Position numbers and translations under genes: made by a program. From Fortiea contorta PCC 7126 (GTDB lineage: Bacteria > Cyanobacteriota > Cyanobacteriia > Cyanobacteriales > Nostocaceae): a stretch of 64,000 nt of DNA. Shown in pieces: positions 35,652 through 44,447 of this stretch (within the stretch, counting starts at the first letter, position 1; each line of letters starts with the position of its first letter). The stretch is taken from contig NZ_KB235930.1 in the NCBI RefSeq assembly GCF_000332295.1, positions 2,561,395-2,625,394 of the forward strand, in the 5' to 3' direction. The notes beneath the pieces were generated by a model that was given only the letters and a program-made list of their open reading frames with translations, searched no databases and was not told the origin of the DNA.

Positions 35652-36854
35652 TCAATCAGATTCTTTCGGCATTTGCAATTGCCAGTTTTCTACTTGAGGA
35701 GCAGGAGCTATGATCTGTAAAGACCAATAACTAATCAGCATCAGTACTAAACCGGAAAATACACCAACGGCTAAACCAACCAATAAAGCTGATTTGCGAA
35801 CAGAGGTAGAGATAGTTGTATTTTCCCGCAAATCTTCATGCTTGAGTTGTGCAGATGCGGAAATTTGCGGACTCGAAACCTCTGGGATTGTGGTGTCGCC
35901 CAAATTATCGTTGTCAATGTTATGTGTTGGTAAAGACTGTAGAGGTTTTGGTGTAATATTTACTGATGATGGCACAAGATCGGGCGATCGCTGTTGTGTA
36001 CAAAGATGGCTAATACCTTGGAGTGCTTCTAGTGCTGCTTTTGCCGATTTGTATCTATCTTGAAAATGGTAGTGTACCATTTGATTAACAATTGCAGCCA
36101 ACTCAGAGCTAACCGTTGCTAAGTCTTCCCAGATAATCTCTCCTGTATTACCATCTTCTGGTAACTGTGTCGGATGCACCCCTGTGAGAGCTTGAATGGC
36201 TATCATCCCCAAAGCGTAAATGTCACTATTCGGACGTGGTTTCCCTCGTTGTTGCTCGCTGGGCATGTAGCCCGGTGTACCGATCGCAATTGTGGTATGT
36301 TGTTCAATGGGAACAAAAACTGTAGTCTTGGTTGGGTCTACAACTACTTGATCCCAAATCGGTTTGACTGCACCAAAATCGATTAAAACTAACCGATTAT
36401 CCCGCTGGCGTCTGATAATATTACTCGGCTTTACATCCCGGTGAATTAGTCCATAACTGTGAACAAAATCGAGAATGCTCAAAATTTCTTGTAATAACTG
36501 AAAAACTTTGCTTTCATTCCAGCAGTTTCCTGGCGTCAATTCTACACTCAGTGTATGTCCTTCAATAAACTCTTGTACTAAATAAAACTCTAAATTGTCT
36601 TCAAAATCCGCTAAAAGATGGGGAACTAAATCATAATTTTGGAGTTTTTTCAGCGCTGCGACTTCTCGCTTAAACAGTCGTCTGCGGATTTCTGCGGGGA
36701 TGGAATATCTATTGCTGGGTAAGAAATGTTTGACGACGCAGGTGGGAGTATGGGTAAGGTGTGTGTCTTCCACCATATACGTTTGACAAAACGCACCTTG
36801 GCTTAAAACTTGAACAACTTCGTAACGTTCTCCTAGTAACTTGCTGCTTAACAT
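35652..36854 (-). CDS. Serine/threonine protein kinase with C-terminal membrane anchor
   Basis: This 400-residue Hanks-type kinase has the domain at about 10-275: glycine loop LSQGAFCQTY, VVKHF lysine at 42, HRDVKPSN at 138-145, DFG at 159-161, GYMPSEQQRGK. A proline- and serine-rich linker leads to one membrane helix (about 363-388) and a short tail. Its kinase domain resembles that of the CHASE2 kinase at 7910-10231, so the two are paralogues of the cyanobacterial group. Targets are unknown. Confidence 0.9.
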   Translation of the reverse strand: MLSSKLLGERYEVVQVLSQGAFCQTYMVEDTHLTHTPTCVVKHFLPSNRYSIPAEIRRRLFKREVAALKKLQNYDLVPHLLADFEDNLEFYLVQEFIEGHTLSVELTPGNCWNESKVFQLLQEILSILDFVHSYGLIHRDVKPSNIIRRQRDNRLVLIDFGAVKPIWDQVVVDPTKTTVFVPIEQHTTIAIGTPGYMPSEQQRGKPRPNSDIYALGMIAIQALTGVHPTQLPEDGNTGEIIWEDLATVSSELAAIVNQMVHYHFQDRYKSAKAALEALQGISHLCTQQRSPDLVPSSVNITPKPLQSLPTHNIDNDNLGDTTIPEVSSPQISASAQLKHEDLRENTTISTSVRKSALLVGLAVGVFSGLVLMLISYWSLQIIAPAPQVENWQLQMPKESD

Positions 36855-37083
36855 GTTACATTATCTCTGCTAAGTACTCTGTTAACAGAGTATTTACGTG
36901 ATTCAAATTTAATATATAGTCCCTAAAAATGAACAACTCTAACTTCGCGCCTCTACAAAAAGCAAGATAGTTGAAATTGCATTGATATTCATAATTTACA
37001 GGAGACGTTATATATTCTTTATTAAGGAAGCTAGGGGTCAATCTTTCAAAGTCTAATTTGAACTTCATGACGGGAAGTACAGG

Positions 37084-38190
37084 ATGACTAATGATAGCAA
37101 AAACAGCGTCTCACTTAGTCAAGATGCTGTGCAAATGATCAGAGGTTTAGTTATTGGTGAATTAATTACCGTAGCCATCATTGGCGGGCTGTGGTTATGG
37201 TTAAGACCACGCCTGCAGGTAGGTAACGATGCTCCCTCTGCATCCAATCAAGGTGCGGGTAAGACTTCTGTTGTCGCCGATTCCAATTTCCAAACTGTTA
37301 CCGACGTTCCCATAGGCACATTTAATTACGGTGGAAGTACTGCTTGGGCACCCATTAGACAATTTGTAGATTCTCAAATTCAGGTGATGCGCCCGGAGTT
37401 ACAGCTACGTTATGTAAACCCGACTCAGGGTAGTCCTGGTTCTGGCTCCGGAATTCGCATGTTACTAGATGGTAAATTGGATTTCACTGTTTCTTCCCGT
37501 CCCTTAACAAATGCAGAACTTGACCTAGCTCACCGGCGGGGTTTTGCACTCAAGCAATATCAAGTTGGTATTGATGGCGTAGCTGTGGTAGTTAACCCGA
37601 CTCTGAAAGTCCCTGGTTTAACTGTAGAACAGTTGCGGCAGATTTATTTAGGGCAAATTACTAACTGGCGTCAAGTAGGAGGAGAGGACTTGGCTATTGT
37701 TCCATTCTCTCAGCAACAAGAGGATGCAGATGCAGTTTTGTTTTCTGATCAGCAAGCTTTGGCTCAACCTACTTTAGGTGCGAGTGTGCAGTACGTGTAT
37801 TCTACCACAGAGGCACTGCGCCGTGTACACCAAACTCCAGGTGGTGTGTATTATGCTTCAGCGCGGGGAATTGTGCATCAATGTCTGGTTAAGTCTATAC
37901 CTTTGGGTTTGACTTCTGAGCAGCTAGTTTCTCCTTACCGTGAACCCGCTGTACAGCCAAACCAGTGTCCGCAAAAGCGGAATCAACTGAATACGGAAGC
38001 TATTAAAAATGGTAGTTATCCGATGACGACTCAGTTGTTTGTGATTATTAAACAAAATCAGGGTCGGGAACAGCAAGCAGGTGAGGCTTATACTAGGCTT
38101 TTGCAGACTGAACAGGGACAAAAAGCGATTGAGCAAGCAGGTTTTGTCCCCGAAAAAAGTCGGGAGTCAGTAGCGAGTAGTGGAAGTTAG
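37084..38190 (+). CDS. PstS-like phosphate-binding periplasmic protein
   Basis: This 368-residue protein has an N-terminal membrane anchor or signal (about 20-40) and a PBP-like fold: FNYGGSTAWAPIRQFVD, GSPGSGSGIRMLLDGKLDFTVSSRPLT, QIYLGQITNWRQVGGEDL. The pattern matches phosphate-binding PstS relatives in cyanobacteria. No pstCAB genes are adjacent. The uncleaved-looking anchor could mean a sensor or scavenging role rather than high-affinity transport. Confidence 0.8.
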   Translation: MTNDSKNSVSLSQDAVQMIRGLVIGELITVAIIGGLWLWLRPRLQVGNDAPSASNQGAGKTSVVADSNFQTVTDVPIGTFNYGGSTAWAPIRQFVDSQIQVMRPELQLRYVNPTQGSPGSGSGIRMLLDGKLDFTVSSRPLTNAELDLAHRRGFALKQYQVGIDGVAVVVNPTLKVPGLTVEQLRQIYLGQITNWRQVGGEDLAIVPFSQQQEDADAVLFSDQQALAQPTLGASVQYVYSTTEALRRVHQTPGGVYYASARGIVHQCLVKSIPLGLTSEQLVSPYREPAVQPNQCPQKRNQLNTEAIKNGSYPMTTQLFVIIKQNQGREQQAGEAYTRLLQTEQGQKAIEQAGFVPEKSRESVASSGS

Positions 38191-38258
38191 ATAATTCGTA
38201 ATTAATTTTTGGGAGTTCTGCTGAAAATAGATATAAATTGATGTGGCAGTTAGATATC

Positions 38259-38660
38259 TTAAACTTTGGACTCCACTGCTGATTGTGACGCTGTTAATGA
38301 TTGAGGAAAACTCCAATCGGGACGCAGGTTGGCTGCGTGGCGCAAATAAATGTGATGGATGGGGGCGGAGATTGGCACCTTAGCGTGGATTAAAAACCGG
38401 ATGCAGCGCTGTAAACTACCTTCAACATGCATTTGTTGCACGTCTAGCATAGCTATGTTATCCCAACCAGGACGCGGCCTGGCGATCGCAGCTGGAAAAA
38501 TCATGTCCAAATCCCGTGTCACAGAGAAAGTAACACTGATGATATCTTGTGGTTCGAGTTGATTTCGTCTTTCGAGTTCATCTAGCAATTCGGTAACTGC
38601 ACCTCGGATTGCTTCTATTGTATTTTCAGAAACGGTTGTTGCTCCACGAATAGCCCTCAT
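38259..38660 (-). CDS. aroH: Chorismate mutase, AroH class
   Basis: This is a 133-residue protein of the trimeric AroH fold. MRAIRGATTVSENT at the start, RDLDMIFPAAIARPRPGWDNIAMLDVQQMHVEGSLQRCIRFLIHA in the middle and IHHIYLRHAANLRPD at the end carry the active-site Arg and Glu/Cys positions of the family. It converts chorismate to prephenate for Phe and Tyr synthesis. ATG at 38660 is preferred over an in-frame TTG at 38678. It is encoded downstream of sppA on the same strand. Confidence 0.93.
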   Translation of the reverse strand: MRAIRGATTVSENTIEAIRGAVTELLDELERRNQLEPQDIISVTFSVTRDLDMIFPAAIARPRPGWDNIAMLDVQQMHVEGSLQRCIRFLIHAKVPISAPIHHIYLRHAANLRPDWSFPQSLTASQSAVESKV

Positions 38661-38727
38661 TTGCCACTCCACGCCCAAATCCTCCTTAATTTGTTAGTTG
38701 TCGGTTGTGATTAGTCATTAGTCGTTA

Positions 38728-38761
38728 GTCGTTAGTCATTGCTTTTAACATGACTAACGAC
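38728..38761. repeat. Perfect 12-bp inverted repeat between sppA and aroH
   Basis: GTCGTTAGTCAT and ATGACTAACGAC are separated by 10 bp, built from TTAGTCA/TTAGTCG heptamers that extend upstream. It could fold in the sppA-aroH transcript, or is simply two opposed STRR blocks. Confidence 0.7.
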
Positions 38762-38785
38762 AAACAACAAAGGATGCGTCAAAAT

Positions 38786-39607
38786 TTATGGTCGATATAG
38801 CCACAGAGGTAAACCACTGGTGGAAATTTCAAATTCCCACCAATCGATACCAGCCCCAATTCCTGAAGTTAGTTGACGACTCCCTGGTAAAAACCTGCTT
38901 AATAAAGGTTTCCGTTCTTCTAGGGTGTAGCATGGGGTCTTCTCAGGATCAAGACCGACCAGTTCTGCTGTCCAGCGCCGGGCGTCTTCTTCAGTTCCCA
39001 AGCGGTCTACAACTCCTAACTCTAAAGCTTGTTGTCCGGTAAAGATCCGGCCGTCAGCAAAACTTTTCACAGTTTCTACGCCCAGAGAACGCGCATCGGC
39101 TACTGTTTGCACAAACTGCTGATAACTGGTGTCAATCAATTCTTGGAGAATGTTTTGTTCAGGTGCTGTTAGTTCGCGGTCAAAAGCCAAGATATCTTTG
39201 TAAGGGCCTGACTTGATGACTTTGAAAGAAACACCGATTTTCTCTAGTAATCTTTCCAAGTTATTTCCGCGTAAAATCACACCAATGCTGCCCGTAATTG
39301 TACCTGGGTTAGCCATGATATATTCGGCTCCCATGCCAATGTAGACACCTCCAGATGCAGAAATGTTACCAAAGCTCGCCACAATTTTAGTTTTGTTGCG
39401 TAAATGCTTGAGGGCGCTGTAAATTTCTTGAGAATCTCCCACCGTGCCGCCGGGGCTGTCGATGCGTAACAATAAGGCAGGAAATTTTTTTTCTTCTACT
39501 GTCTTTAGTGCTTCTAACACACGTTTGCGAGTAGCACTAGCAATCGCACCTGTAATTTCAATCCGGGCAATTTGTTTAGAAAACTTGGGTTTAAAAGGCC
39601 AAACCAT
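38786..39607 (-). CDS. sppA: Signal peptide peptidase SppA
   Basis: This is a 273-residue short-form S49 protease. The catalytic Ser85 lies in SASGGVYIGMGAEYI and Lys137 in SGPYKDIL; LLLRIDSPGGTV and GTITGSIGVI support the fold. Short SppA forms make octameric domes that cut leftover signal peptides in the membrane. No strong N-terminal membrane helix is seen (MVWPFKPKFSKQIARIEITG), so this could be a soluble or peripheral member. Confidence 0.92.
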   Translation of the reverse strand: MVWPFKPKFSKQIARIEITGAIASATRKRVLEALKTVEEKKFPALLLRIDSPGGTVGDSQEIYSALKHLRNKTKIVASFGNISASGGVYIGMGAEYIMANPGTITGSIGVILRGNNLERLLEKIGVSFKVIKSGPYKDILAFDRELTAPEQNILQELIDTSYQQFVQTVADARSLGVETVKSFADGRIFTGQQALELGVVDRLGTEEDARRWTAELVGLDPEKTPCYTLEERKPLLSRFLPGSRQLTSGIGAGIDWWEFEISTSGLPLWLYRP

Positions 39608-39923
39608 AAGCAGTCAAAAAACCTCGCAATATACTCAATATTAAGACGCCCGGTGGTCAGACGGACTGCTTTGCTCTGCTCAAAAAAATGATCAGGCATT
39701 GTACTACTAAAAATTTTAATGAAAATTTTAGATTTTGCGTGGTTTTTTGTTTGCTATGCTCTCATTGTGTAGGTAAAAATTTAGTATAAAAACTCAAAAA
39801 CATAGCAAGTTAATGAATTACAGCTCAATTTTACCAATCAATATCGGGGTTGGTTCTTTGAGATATTATTTTTAGATGATTTTTAGTTATCCCATTAAAA
39901 TGCAGAGATTCAATCTTGGCTAA
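39608..39923. other. Intergenic region upstream of sppA
   Basis: It contains a short repeat-like patch (CAGACGGACTGCTTTGCTCTG near 39658) and an A/T-rich dyad AAAATTTTAATGAAAATTTT near 39710. No gene is recognised. Confidence 0.45.
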
Positions 39924-40220
39924 CTAGGAATCAATTCGTAATATTTGACATCTATAATAGGCGTAACTATCAAACAGTGCCCCCACAAAACTGCAAGTCA
40001 AGCTGATCACAAAAATGCCGCGCAGGGGAGCACCGCTGCCAAAAGTAGCTAGAAAATGCATAATTTGAGTAGACATCGCTTCAGTTATCCCCTGTAACCC
40101 CGGAAGATTGCCGAGCAGGGACAACACCAGCAAAAAACCGCCGACCAAAAGCAGAGGCGCAGCAAAACTGAAAATCACAGTGAGCAGCAGAGAACGGAGA
40201 AAGTTGGTAAAAAGGGCCAT
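39924..40220 (-). CDS. Conserved small membrane protein, unknown
   Basis: This 98-residue protein has two strong hydrophobic segments (about 9-40 and 66-86), a GNLPGLQG loop between them, and a tail YAYYRCQILRIDS. It resembles a small conserved cyanobacterial membrane protein, but I cannot name a family. It is encoded alone, divergent from a doubtful small ORF at 40235. Confidence 0.6.
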   Translation of the reverse strand: MALFTNFLRSLLLTVIFSFAAPLLLVGGFLLVLSLLGNLPGLQGITEAMSTQIMHFLATFGSGAPLRGIFVISLTCSFVGALFDSYAYYRCQILRIDS

Positions 40221-40234
40221 TTAACGCAAGCTCC

Positions 40235-40468
40235 GTGAATAAACAAGACAATAGCTGGAGTGCAGCATGTCAATTTCTACAATACGTGCGATCGCTCCAG
40301 CATGGTCAAGATGTCAAAAATCTTAAGTTTTCATTAAAGAAATCGTTACTAAATATATTAAATGCAACGAGACACCAACTCGAACAAAATCCCCGTAACC
40401 CTTACCACATCAGCCTTCAATCCAGAATCTACCTTTTAACGCCGCTAAAACCCACTCGGAAAATCTGA
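40235..40468 (+). CDS. Doubtful small ORF, unknown
   Basis: 77 codons start with GTG and encode a basic helical peptide (CQFLQYVRSLQHG, LKFSLKKSLLNILNATRHQLEQ). It contains a HIP1-like GCGATCGC. No family is recognised, and the ribosome-binding site is not strong. It may be real because it fits neatly between flanking genes. Confidence 0.3.
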   Translation: MNKQDNSWSAACQFLQYVRSLQHGQDVKNLKFSLKKSLLNILNATRHQLEQNPRNPYHISLQSRIYLLTPLKPTRKI

Positions 40469-40606
40469 GAACAGCTTTAAACTAAGTTCATGAACGGGCG
40501 TAAAGCATGGGGCATGGGAGAGAAATAACTCTAGACCATAGACCCTTGACTCTTAACCCATAACTTTCGCTATTCTTAAGGCAGTTACCGAGTTAACTGC
40601 AAAACA

Positions 40607-41404
40607 TTGAGCGAGACTACAACCCAATCTAGTTTAGGAGCATGGAGTCAGCGGTTGCTGGCAGCAATATTTTTGGGTGGACAAGTACTAGTTCACCTAC
40701 TCCAGGGAAAAATCCATTGGCGCAACACCAAAGAACAAATGGCCGCAGTTGGGCCAGATTCCCTGTTTATTGCCTTATTAACGGCTGTTTTTGTCGGTGC
40801 GGTATTTACCATTCAAGTAGCGCGGGAATTTTTGAATTTTGGCGCGGGAAATATCGTTGGTGGAGTACTAGCAGTAGCGTTGACCAGGGAACTCACACCA
40901 GTGCTGACAGCAGTCATCTTAGCGGGGCGAGTCGGTTCCGCCTTCGCCGCTGAAATTGGCACCATGCGCGTTACTGAACAAATTGATGCCATGTTAATGT
41001 TAAAAACCGATCCTATTGACTATTTAGTTATCCCTCGTGTCTTGGCTTGCTGCATTATGTTGCCAATTTTAACCCTCTTATCTTTGGTGACAGGAATGTT
41101 AGGGGGTTTAATCATAGCCACTAATTTATACAACCTCGCCGACACTACATTTCTTGACTCAGCCCGTAACTTTTTAGGCATTTGGGATATTTGCAGCGCC
41201 ATGGTCAAAGCTTTTTGCTTTGGACTCCTCACCGCCGTCATCGGTTGCAGTTGGGGGTTAACCACCACAGGCGGTGCTAAGGGAGTGGGACAATCTACCA
41301 CAGATGCTGTTGTTACAGCCCTACTCATTATCTTTATTAGTAATTTCTTTCTATCTTGGTTAATGTTTCAGGGTGCTGGTAGCGCCCTATTACAAGGAAT
41401 ATAA
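40607..41404 (+). CDS. mlaE: MlaE-type ABC lipid transporter permease
   Basis: This 265-residue integral membrane permease of the MlaE/YrbE/TGD1 family has about five membrane segments. The signature region AVALTRELTPVLTAVILAGRVGSAFAAEIGTMRVTEQIDAM is intact. Relatives move phospholipids between envelope membranes in bacteria and plastids. The start is a TTG at 40607; the next ATG would remove the first helix. It leads a cluster with the DUF3119 and DUF3086 genes and plsY, all pointing to membrane lipid work. Confidence 0.9.
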   Translation: MSETTTQSSLGAWSQRLLAAIFLGGQVLVHLLQGKIHWRNTKEQMAAVGPDSLFIALLTAVFVGAVFTIQVAREFLNFGAGNIVGGVLAVALTRELTPVLTAVILAGRVGSAFAAEIGTMRVTEQIDAMLMLKTDPIDYLVIPRVLACCIMLPILTLLSLVTGMLGGLIIATNLYNLADTTFLDSARNFLGIWDICSAMVKAFCFGLLTAVIGCSWGLTTTGGAKGVGQSTTDAVVTALLIIFISNFFLSWLMFQGAGSALLQGI

Positions 41405-41501
41405 AGCATTGGCGAGATGGGGAGAGCAGCAAGAAATCACAAATAATAAATGACAACACCCGCCAAATCCTAAAATTAAGAAAGATATCTACAAAACAGG
41501 A

Positions 41502-41897
41502 TTGAAGACTGTGACCAGTTCCTTTGCACCCAATTCCACCTCAACTGTGGAACTCAAACCTAGTTACAATATCCCTGTAGTGTTGGTAATAGCCTCTATT
41601 CCCCTACTGATAGTCCAACCTCTGCTAGCAGGCGTGTTCGGATTGCTGGGCTTGTTTCTCATGTTGCAAACTGTAACAATACGGCTGCAATTTACCGCTA
41701 CCGACTTAGACCTTTACAGAGGTGAAAAGTTGATTAGGCGCTTTCCTTATCAAGAATGGCAAGACTGGCGCATTTTCTGGAATGGAATTCCCATTCTGTT
41801 TTATTTTAAAGAAGTCAAAAGTATTCACTTTTTGCCAATTTTATTTGACGCCAACACCTTGAGAACTTGTTTAGAACAGCGCTGTCCACGTACTTAG
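41502..41897 (+). CDS. DUF3119 family protein
   Basis: This 131-residue protein has two closely spaced membrane segments (about 25-58), then a soluble domain containing LDLYRGEKLIRRFPYQEWQDWRIFW and LPILFDANTLRTCLEQR. This pattern is DUF3119, a cyanobacteria/plastid-lineage family of unknown role. The start is TTG at 41502 or GTG at 41511. The membrane segments and the tryptophan-rich half recall PH-like domains, which is a weak inference. Confidence 0.8.
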   Translation: MKTVTSSFAPNSTSTVELKPSYNIPVVLVIASIPLLIVQPLLAGVFGLLGLFLMLQTVTIRLQFTATDLDLYRGEKLIRRFPYQEWQDWRIFWNGIPILFYFKEVKSIHFLPILFDANTLRTCLEQRCPRT

Positions 41898-42018
41898 TGT
41901 TTGCTTGTGAGTAATGAAAAATTATTACTGAGTACGAAGTCATCAGCACTAGGAGGACAAGTCGATTGTATATTTCTGAAAGCTATTTATTCGCGTCATA
42001 GGAATTATCTTATTGTTT

Positions 42019-43227
42019 ATGAATCCCGAGGAATCTCAAACCCCAGAGCAAATAGATGAGTGGTTGGAGCAAACACAACAACAAAACCCGAAAGTTGAGC
42101 AACCAGAAAACTCATCAAACACACCACAAGATGAACCCATTTCCCCAGTCGAACCAATAATAGAACCGACAACTGAACTGCTGACGCAGTTGGAATCAGA
42201 AGCTGTAGCCTTGGAAGCAGAAATAGAATTAGAGGAAAATACATTAGATACACAAACAGAAAAACAAGTCGCCCAGTTAGAAGATATCAAAGCAGCCCTC
42301 AAACAAGAAATCGCTGATTTGCAAACAACCTACAAAAATCTGCAAGCGCAATTGGGCGAAACTCAAGTTTCACTGGGACGACTTGTACAAGAGTCATTAT
42401 CACAGTTAGAGCAACGCAAACAAGCGCTGCAAATTTCCGTTGAGCAGTTAGAACGCCGTCAAGAGCGCATCCGCAATGAAATGCGGACTACTTTTGCAGG
42501 AACATCTCAGGATTTGGCGATTCGGGTGCAAGGTTTTAAAGACTATCTCACGGGTAGTTTACAAGATTTGGCAGCGGCTGCGGAACAGTTGCAATTAGCA
42601 CCAGCCGTCAAAGAAAGGGAAAAACCAGCTCCAAAAGAAGTTAAGTCAGCGGAACCCCAGACAGGAACACCGCAATTTGCACCCCAGCAGTTTCAAGACA
42701 CTACCAAACAAATTCGCCGCATCATTGACCAATATCGCAGCCAACCAGATTATTATGGCCCTGCTTGGCAATTGCGCCGCACCTTTGAACCAGTCCATGC
42801 AGAACGGGTATCTAATTGGTTTTTTAGTCAAGGGGGGCGAGGCGCTTTGCGGACAATGGGTAGCCGCTTGCAGAATGTGTTGATTGCTTCGGCGACGATT
42901 TCGATTCTACATAAATTGTATGGCGATCGCCTGCGTACACTGGTTTTAGCTAATACACCGGAACGTCTAGGTGAATGGCGGCGCGGCTTACAAGATTGTT
43001 TAGGCATCGGTCGCCCAGATTTTGGCCCTGATAGAGGTGTGGTATTATTTGAAGCTTCAGAAGCTTTAGCCCAAAAAGCAGACCGCTTGGAGAAAGCAAA
43101 CCAGCTACCTTTAATTATTATTGATGATTCTGAGGAGCAAATTAGTTTATCATTACTGCAATTTCCTCTGTGGTTAGCGTTTGCACCAGACCCCAAAACA
43201 ATCAGAAATTATGATGATGATTATTAA
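42019..43227 (+). CDS. DUF3086 family protein
   Basis: This is a protein of about 402 residues. The first 60 are polar and disordered, residues about 60-200 form a long coiled coil (LESEAVALEAEIELEEN, ALKQEIADLQTTYKNLQAQL), and the C-terminal half is a conserved globular domain (IRRIIDQYRSQPDYYGPAWQLRRTFEP, WFFSQGGRGALRTMGSRLQN). This matches the cyanobacterial DUF3086 family. Function is unknown; its place between the DUF3119 gene and plsY suggests an envelope-linked role. Confidence 0.8.
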   Translation: MNPEESQTPEQIDEWLEQTQQQNPKVEQPENSSNTPQDEPISPVEPIIEPTTELLTQLESEAVALEAEIELEENTLDTQTEKQVAQLEDIKAALKQEIADLQTTYKNLQAQLGETQVSLGRLVQESLSQLEQRKQALQISVEQLERRQERIRNEMRTTFAGTSQDLAIRVQGFKDYLTGSLQDLAAAAEQLQLAPAVKEREKPAPKEVKSAEPQTGTPQFAPQQFQDTTKQIRRIIDQYRSQPDYYGPAWQLRRTFEPVHAERVSNWFFSQGGRGALRTMGSRLQNVLIASATISILHKLYGDRLRTLVLANTPERLGEWRRGLQDCLGIGRPDFGPDRGVVLFEASEALAQKADRLEKANQLPLIIIDDSEEQISLSLLQFPLWLAFAPDPKTIRNYDDDY

Positions 43228-43308
43228 TTAGTCATTGGTCATTACTAACGATTTTTTTTGCATACGTTCGCTGTGCTCAGTACAAGCTTTGAATTTTGAA
43301 TTTTAAAT

Positions 43309-43989
43309 ATGGCTATTTGGTTGACTTTGTGCGGAACGGTGCTGATTATTGCTTATCTGTTGGGTTCCTTCCCCACTGGATATATTGCTGTTAAGCAATT
43401 AAAAGGTATTGATATTCGGGAAGTTGGTTCGGGTTCAACTGGAGCCACTAATGTGTTGAGAACTTTGGGGAAAGTTCCTGGAGCGGTGGTTTTATTAATT
43501 GACTGCTGCAAGGGAATTTTAGTGATCGCTCTAGTTTACTACTTGTTCTGCTTTGCGTCTAGCCAAAATTTAATACCACCAACGGTAGATGCTATTATTT
43601 GGCAACCTTGGTTAATAACTCTAGCTGGATTCAGTGCAGTACTCGGACACAGCAAATCAATCTTTTTAGGTTTCACCGGCGGTAAATCAGTTGCTACTGG
43701 TTTGGGTACACTGTTGGCGATTAGTTGGCAGGTAGGTTTAGCGACTTTGGGCGTATTTGCTATAGTAATTGCTATATCGCGGATTGTTTCTTTAAGTTCC
43801 ATATCAGGTGCGATCGCTGTCTCGATTTTGATGGTAGTATTTCACCAACCATTACCCTGCATCTTGTATGCTGTCGTCGGTGGGCTATATGTAATTTGGC
43901 GTCATCGTGCTAACGTGGAGCGACTGGTGGCAGGAACAGAGCCAAAAATCGGACAAAATCTATCTCCAGAGCCAGAACAACCAGCATAA
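43309..43989 (+). CDS. plsY: Acyl-phosphate:glycerol-3-phosphate acyltransferase PlsY
   Basis: This 226-residue membrane enzyme makes lysophosphatidate from acyl-phosphate and glycerol-3-phosphate. The three PlsY motifs are visible: GSFPTGYI plus GSGSTGATNVLR, GHSKSIFLGFTGGKSVATGLG, and a late IWRHRANVERL. About five membrane helices are present. It lies 82 bp after the DUF3086 gene in the envelope-lipid cluster. Confidence 0.94.
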   Translation: MAIWLTLCGTVLIIAYLLGSFPTGYIAVKQLKGIDIREVGSGSTGATNVLRTLGKVPGAVVLLIDCCKGILVIALVYYLFCFASSQNLIPPTVDAIIWQPWLITLAGFSAVLGHSKSIFLGFTGGKSVATGLGTLLAISWQVGLATLGVFAIVIAISRIVSLSSISGAIAVSILMVVFHQPLPCILYAVVGGLYVIWRHRANVERLVAGTEPKIGQNLSPEPEQPA

Positions 43990-44447
43990 ATTGTTCCCCT
44001 TTTCCACATACACCTAATCTTTCCGACTCATAGTCTACAGCGTAGAGGCGTTGCATGGCAACGTCTCTATAATTTTGTGCCGATGGACAAAATTCCAAAC
44101 TTGAGCACACAATCTGTACACTCCCAACATTATTTGCGTAAGTATATGATAACTTTTCTCTATACGAAAAGCTTGATTAATTTCAACGGCAAACACTTAA
44201 GTTATCTGTATATTTCAGACATATGATATACTCCTGACATCTACGGAGTATCGAATAAATTTGGAATGAAAAACAGCACTAACTAAAATTAGTGTCTGAA
44301 ATACTTTTATTTCCAGAAAATACAATTTGTTCCGTAGCTCTGATTTTCTCATCGTCAAAATGTTGCATCTACAGCGTCTTATGGAATTCTTTTTTCAACT
44401 ACAATTCTACCAACTTCAACTGACTATAACTATTGCAAGGCGTACAT
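43990..44447. other. Intergenic region upstream of the C2 protease gene
   Basis: It holds one palindromic repeat at 44043-44069. The rest is AT-rich, with no further gene recognised. It should contain the protease promoter. Confidence 0.5.
44043..44069. repeat. Palindromic repeat TAGAGRCGTTGC type
   Basis: Arms TAGAGGCGTTGC and GCAACGTCTCTA flank the loop ATG, with one G/T mismatch. This resembles a frequent interspersed palindrome of Nostoc relatives; a partial copy GTAACGTCTCTAC lies near 46532. Confidence 0.65.
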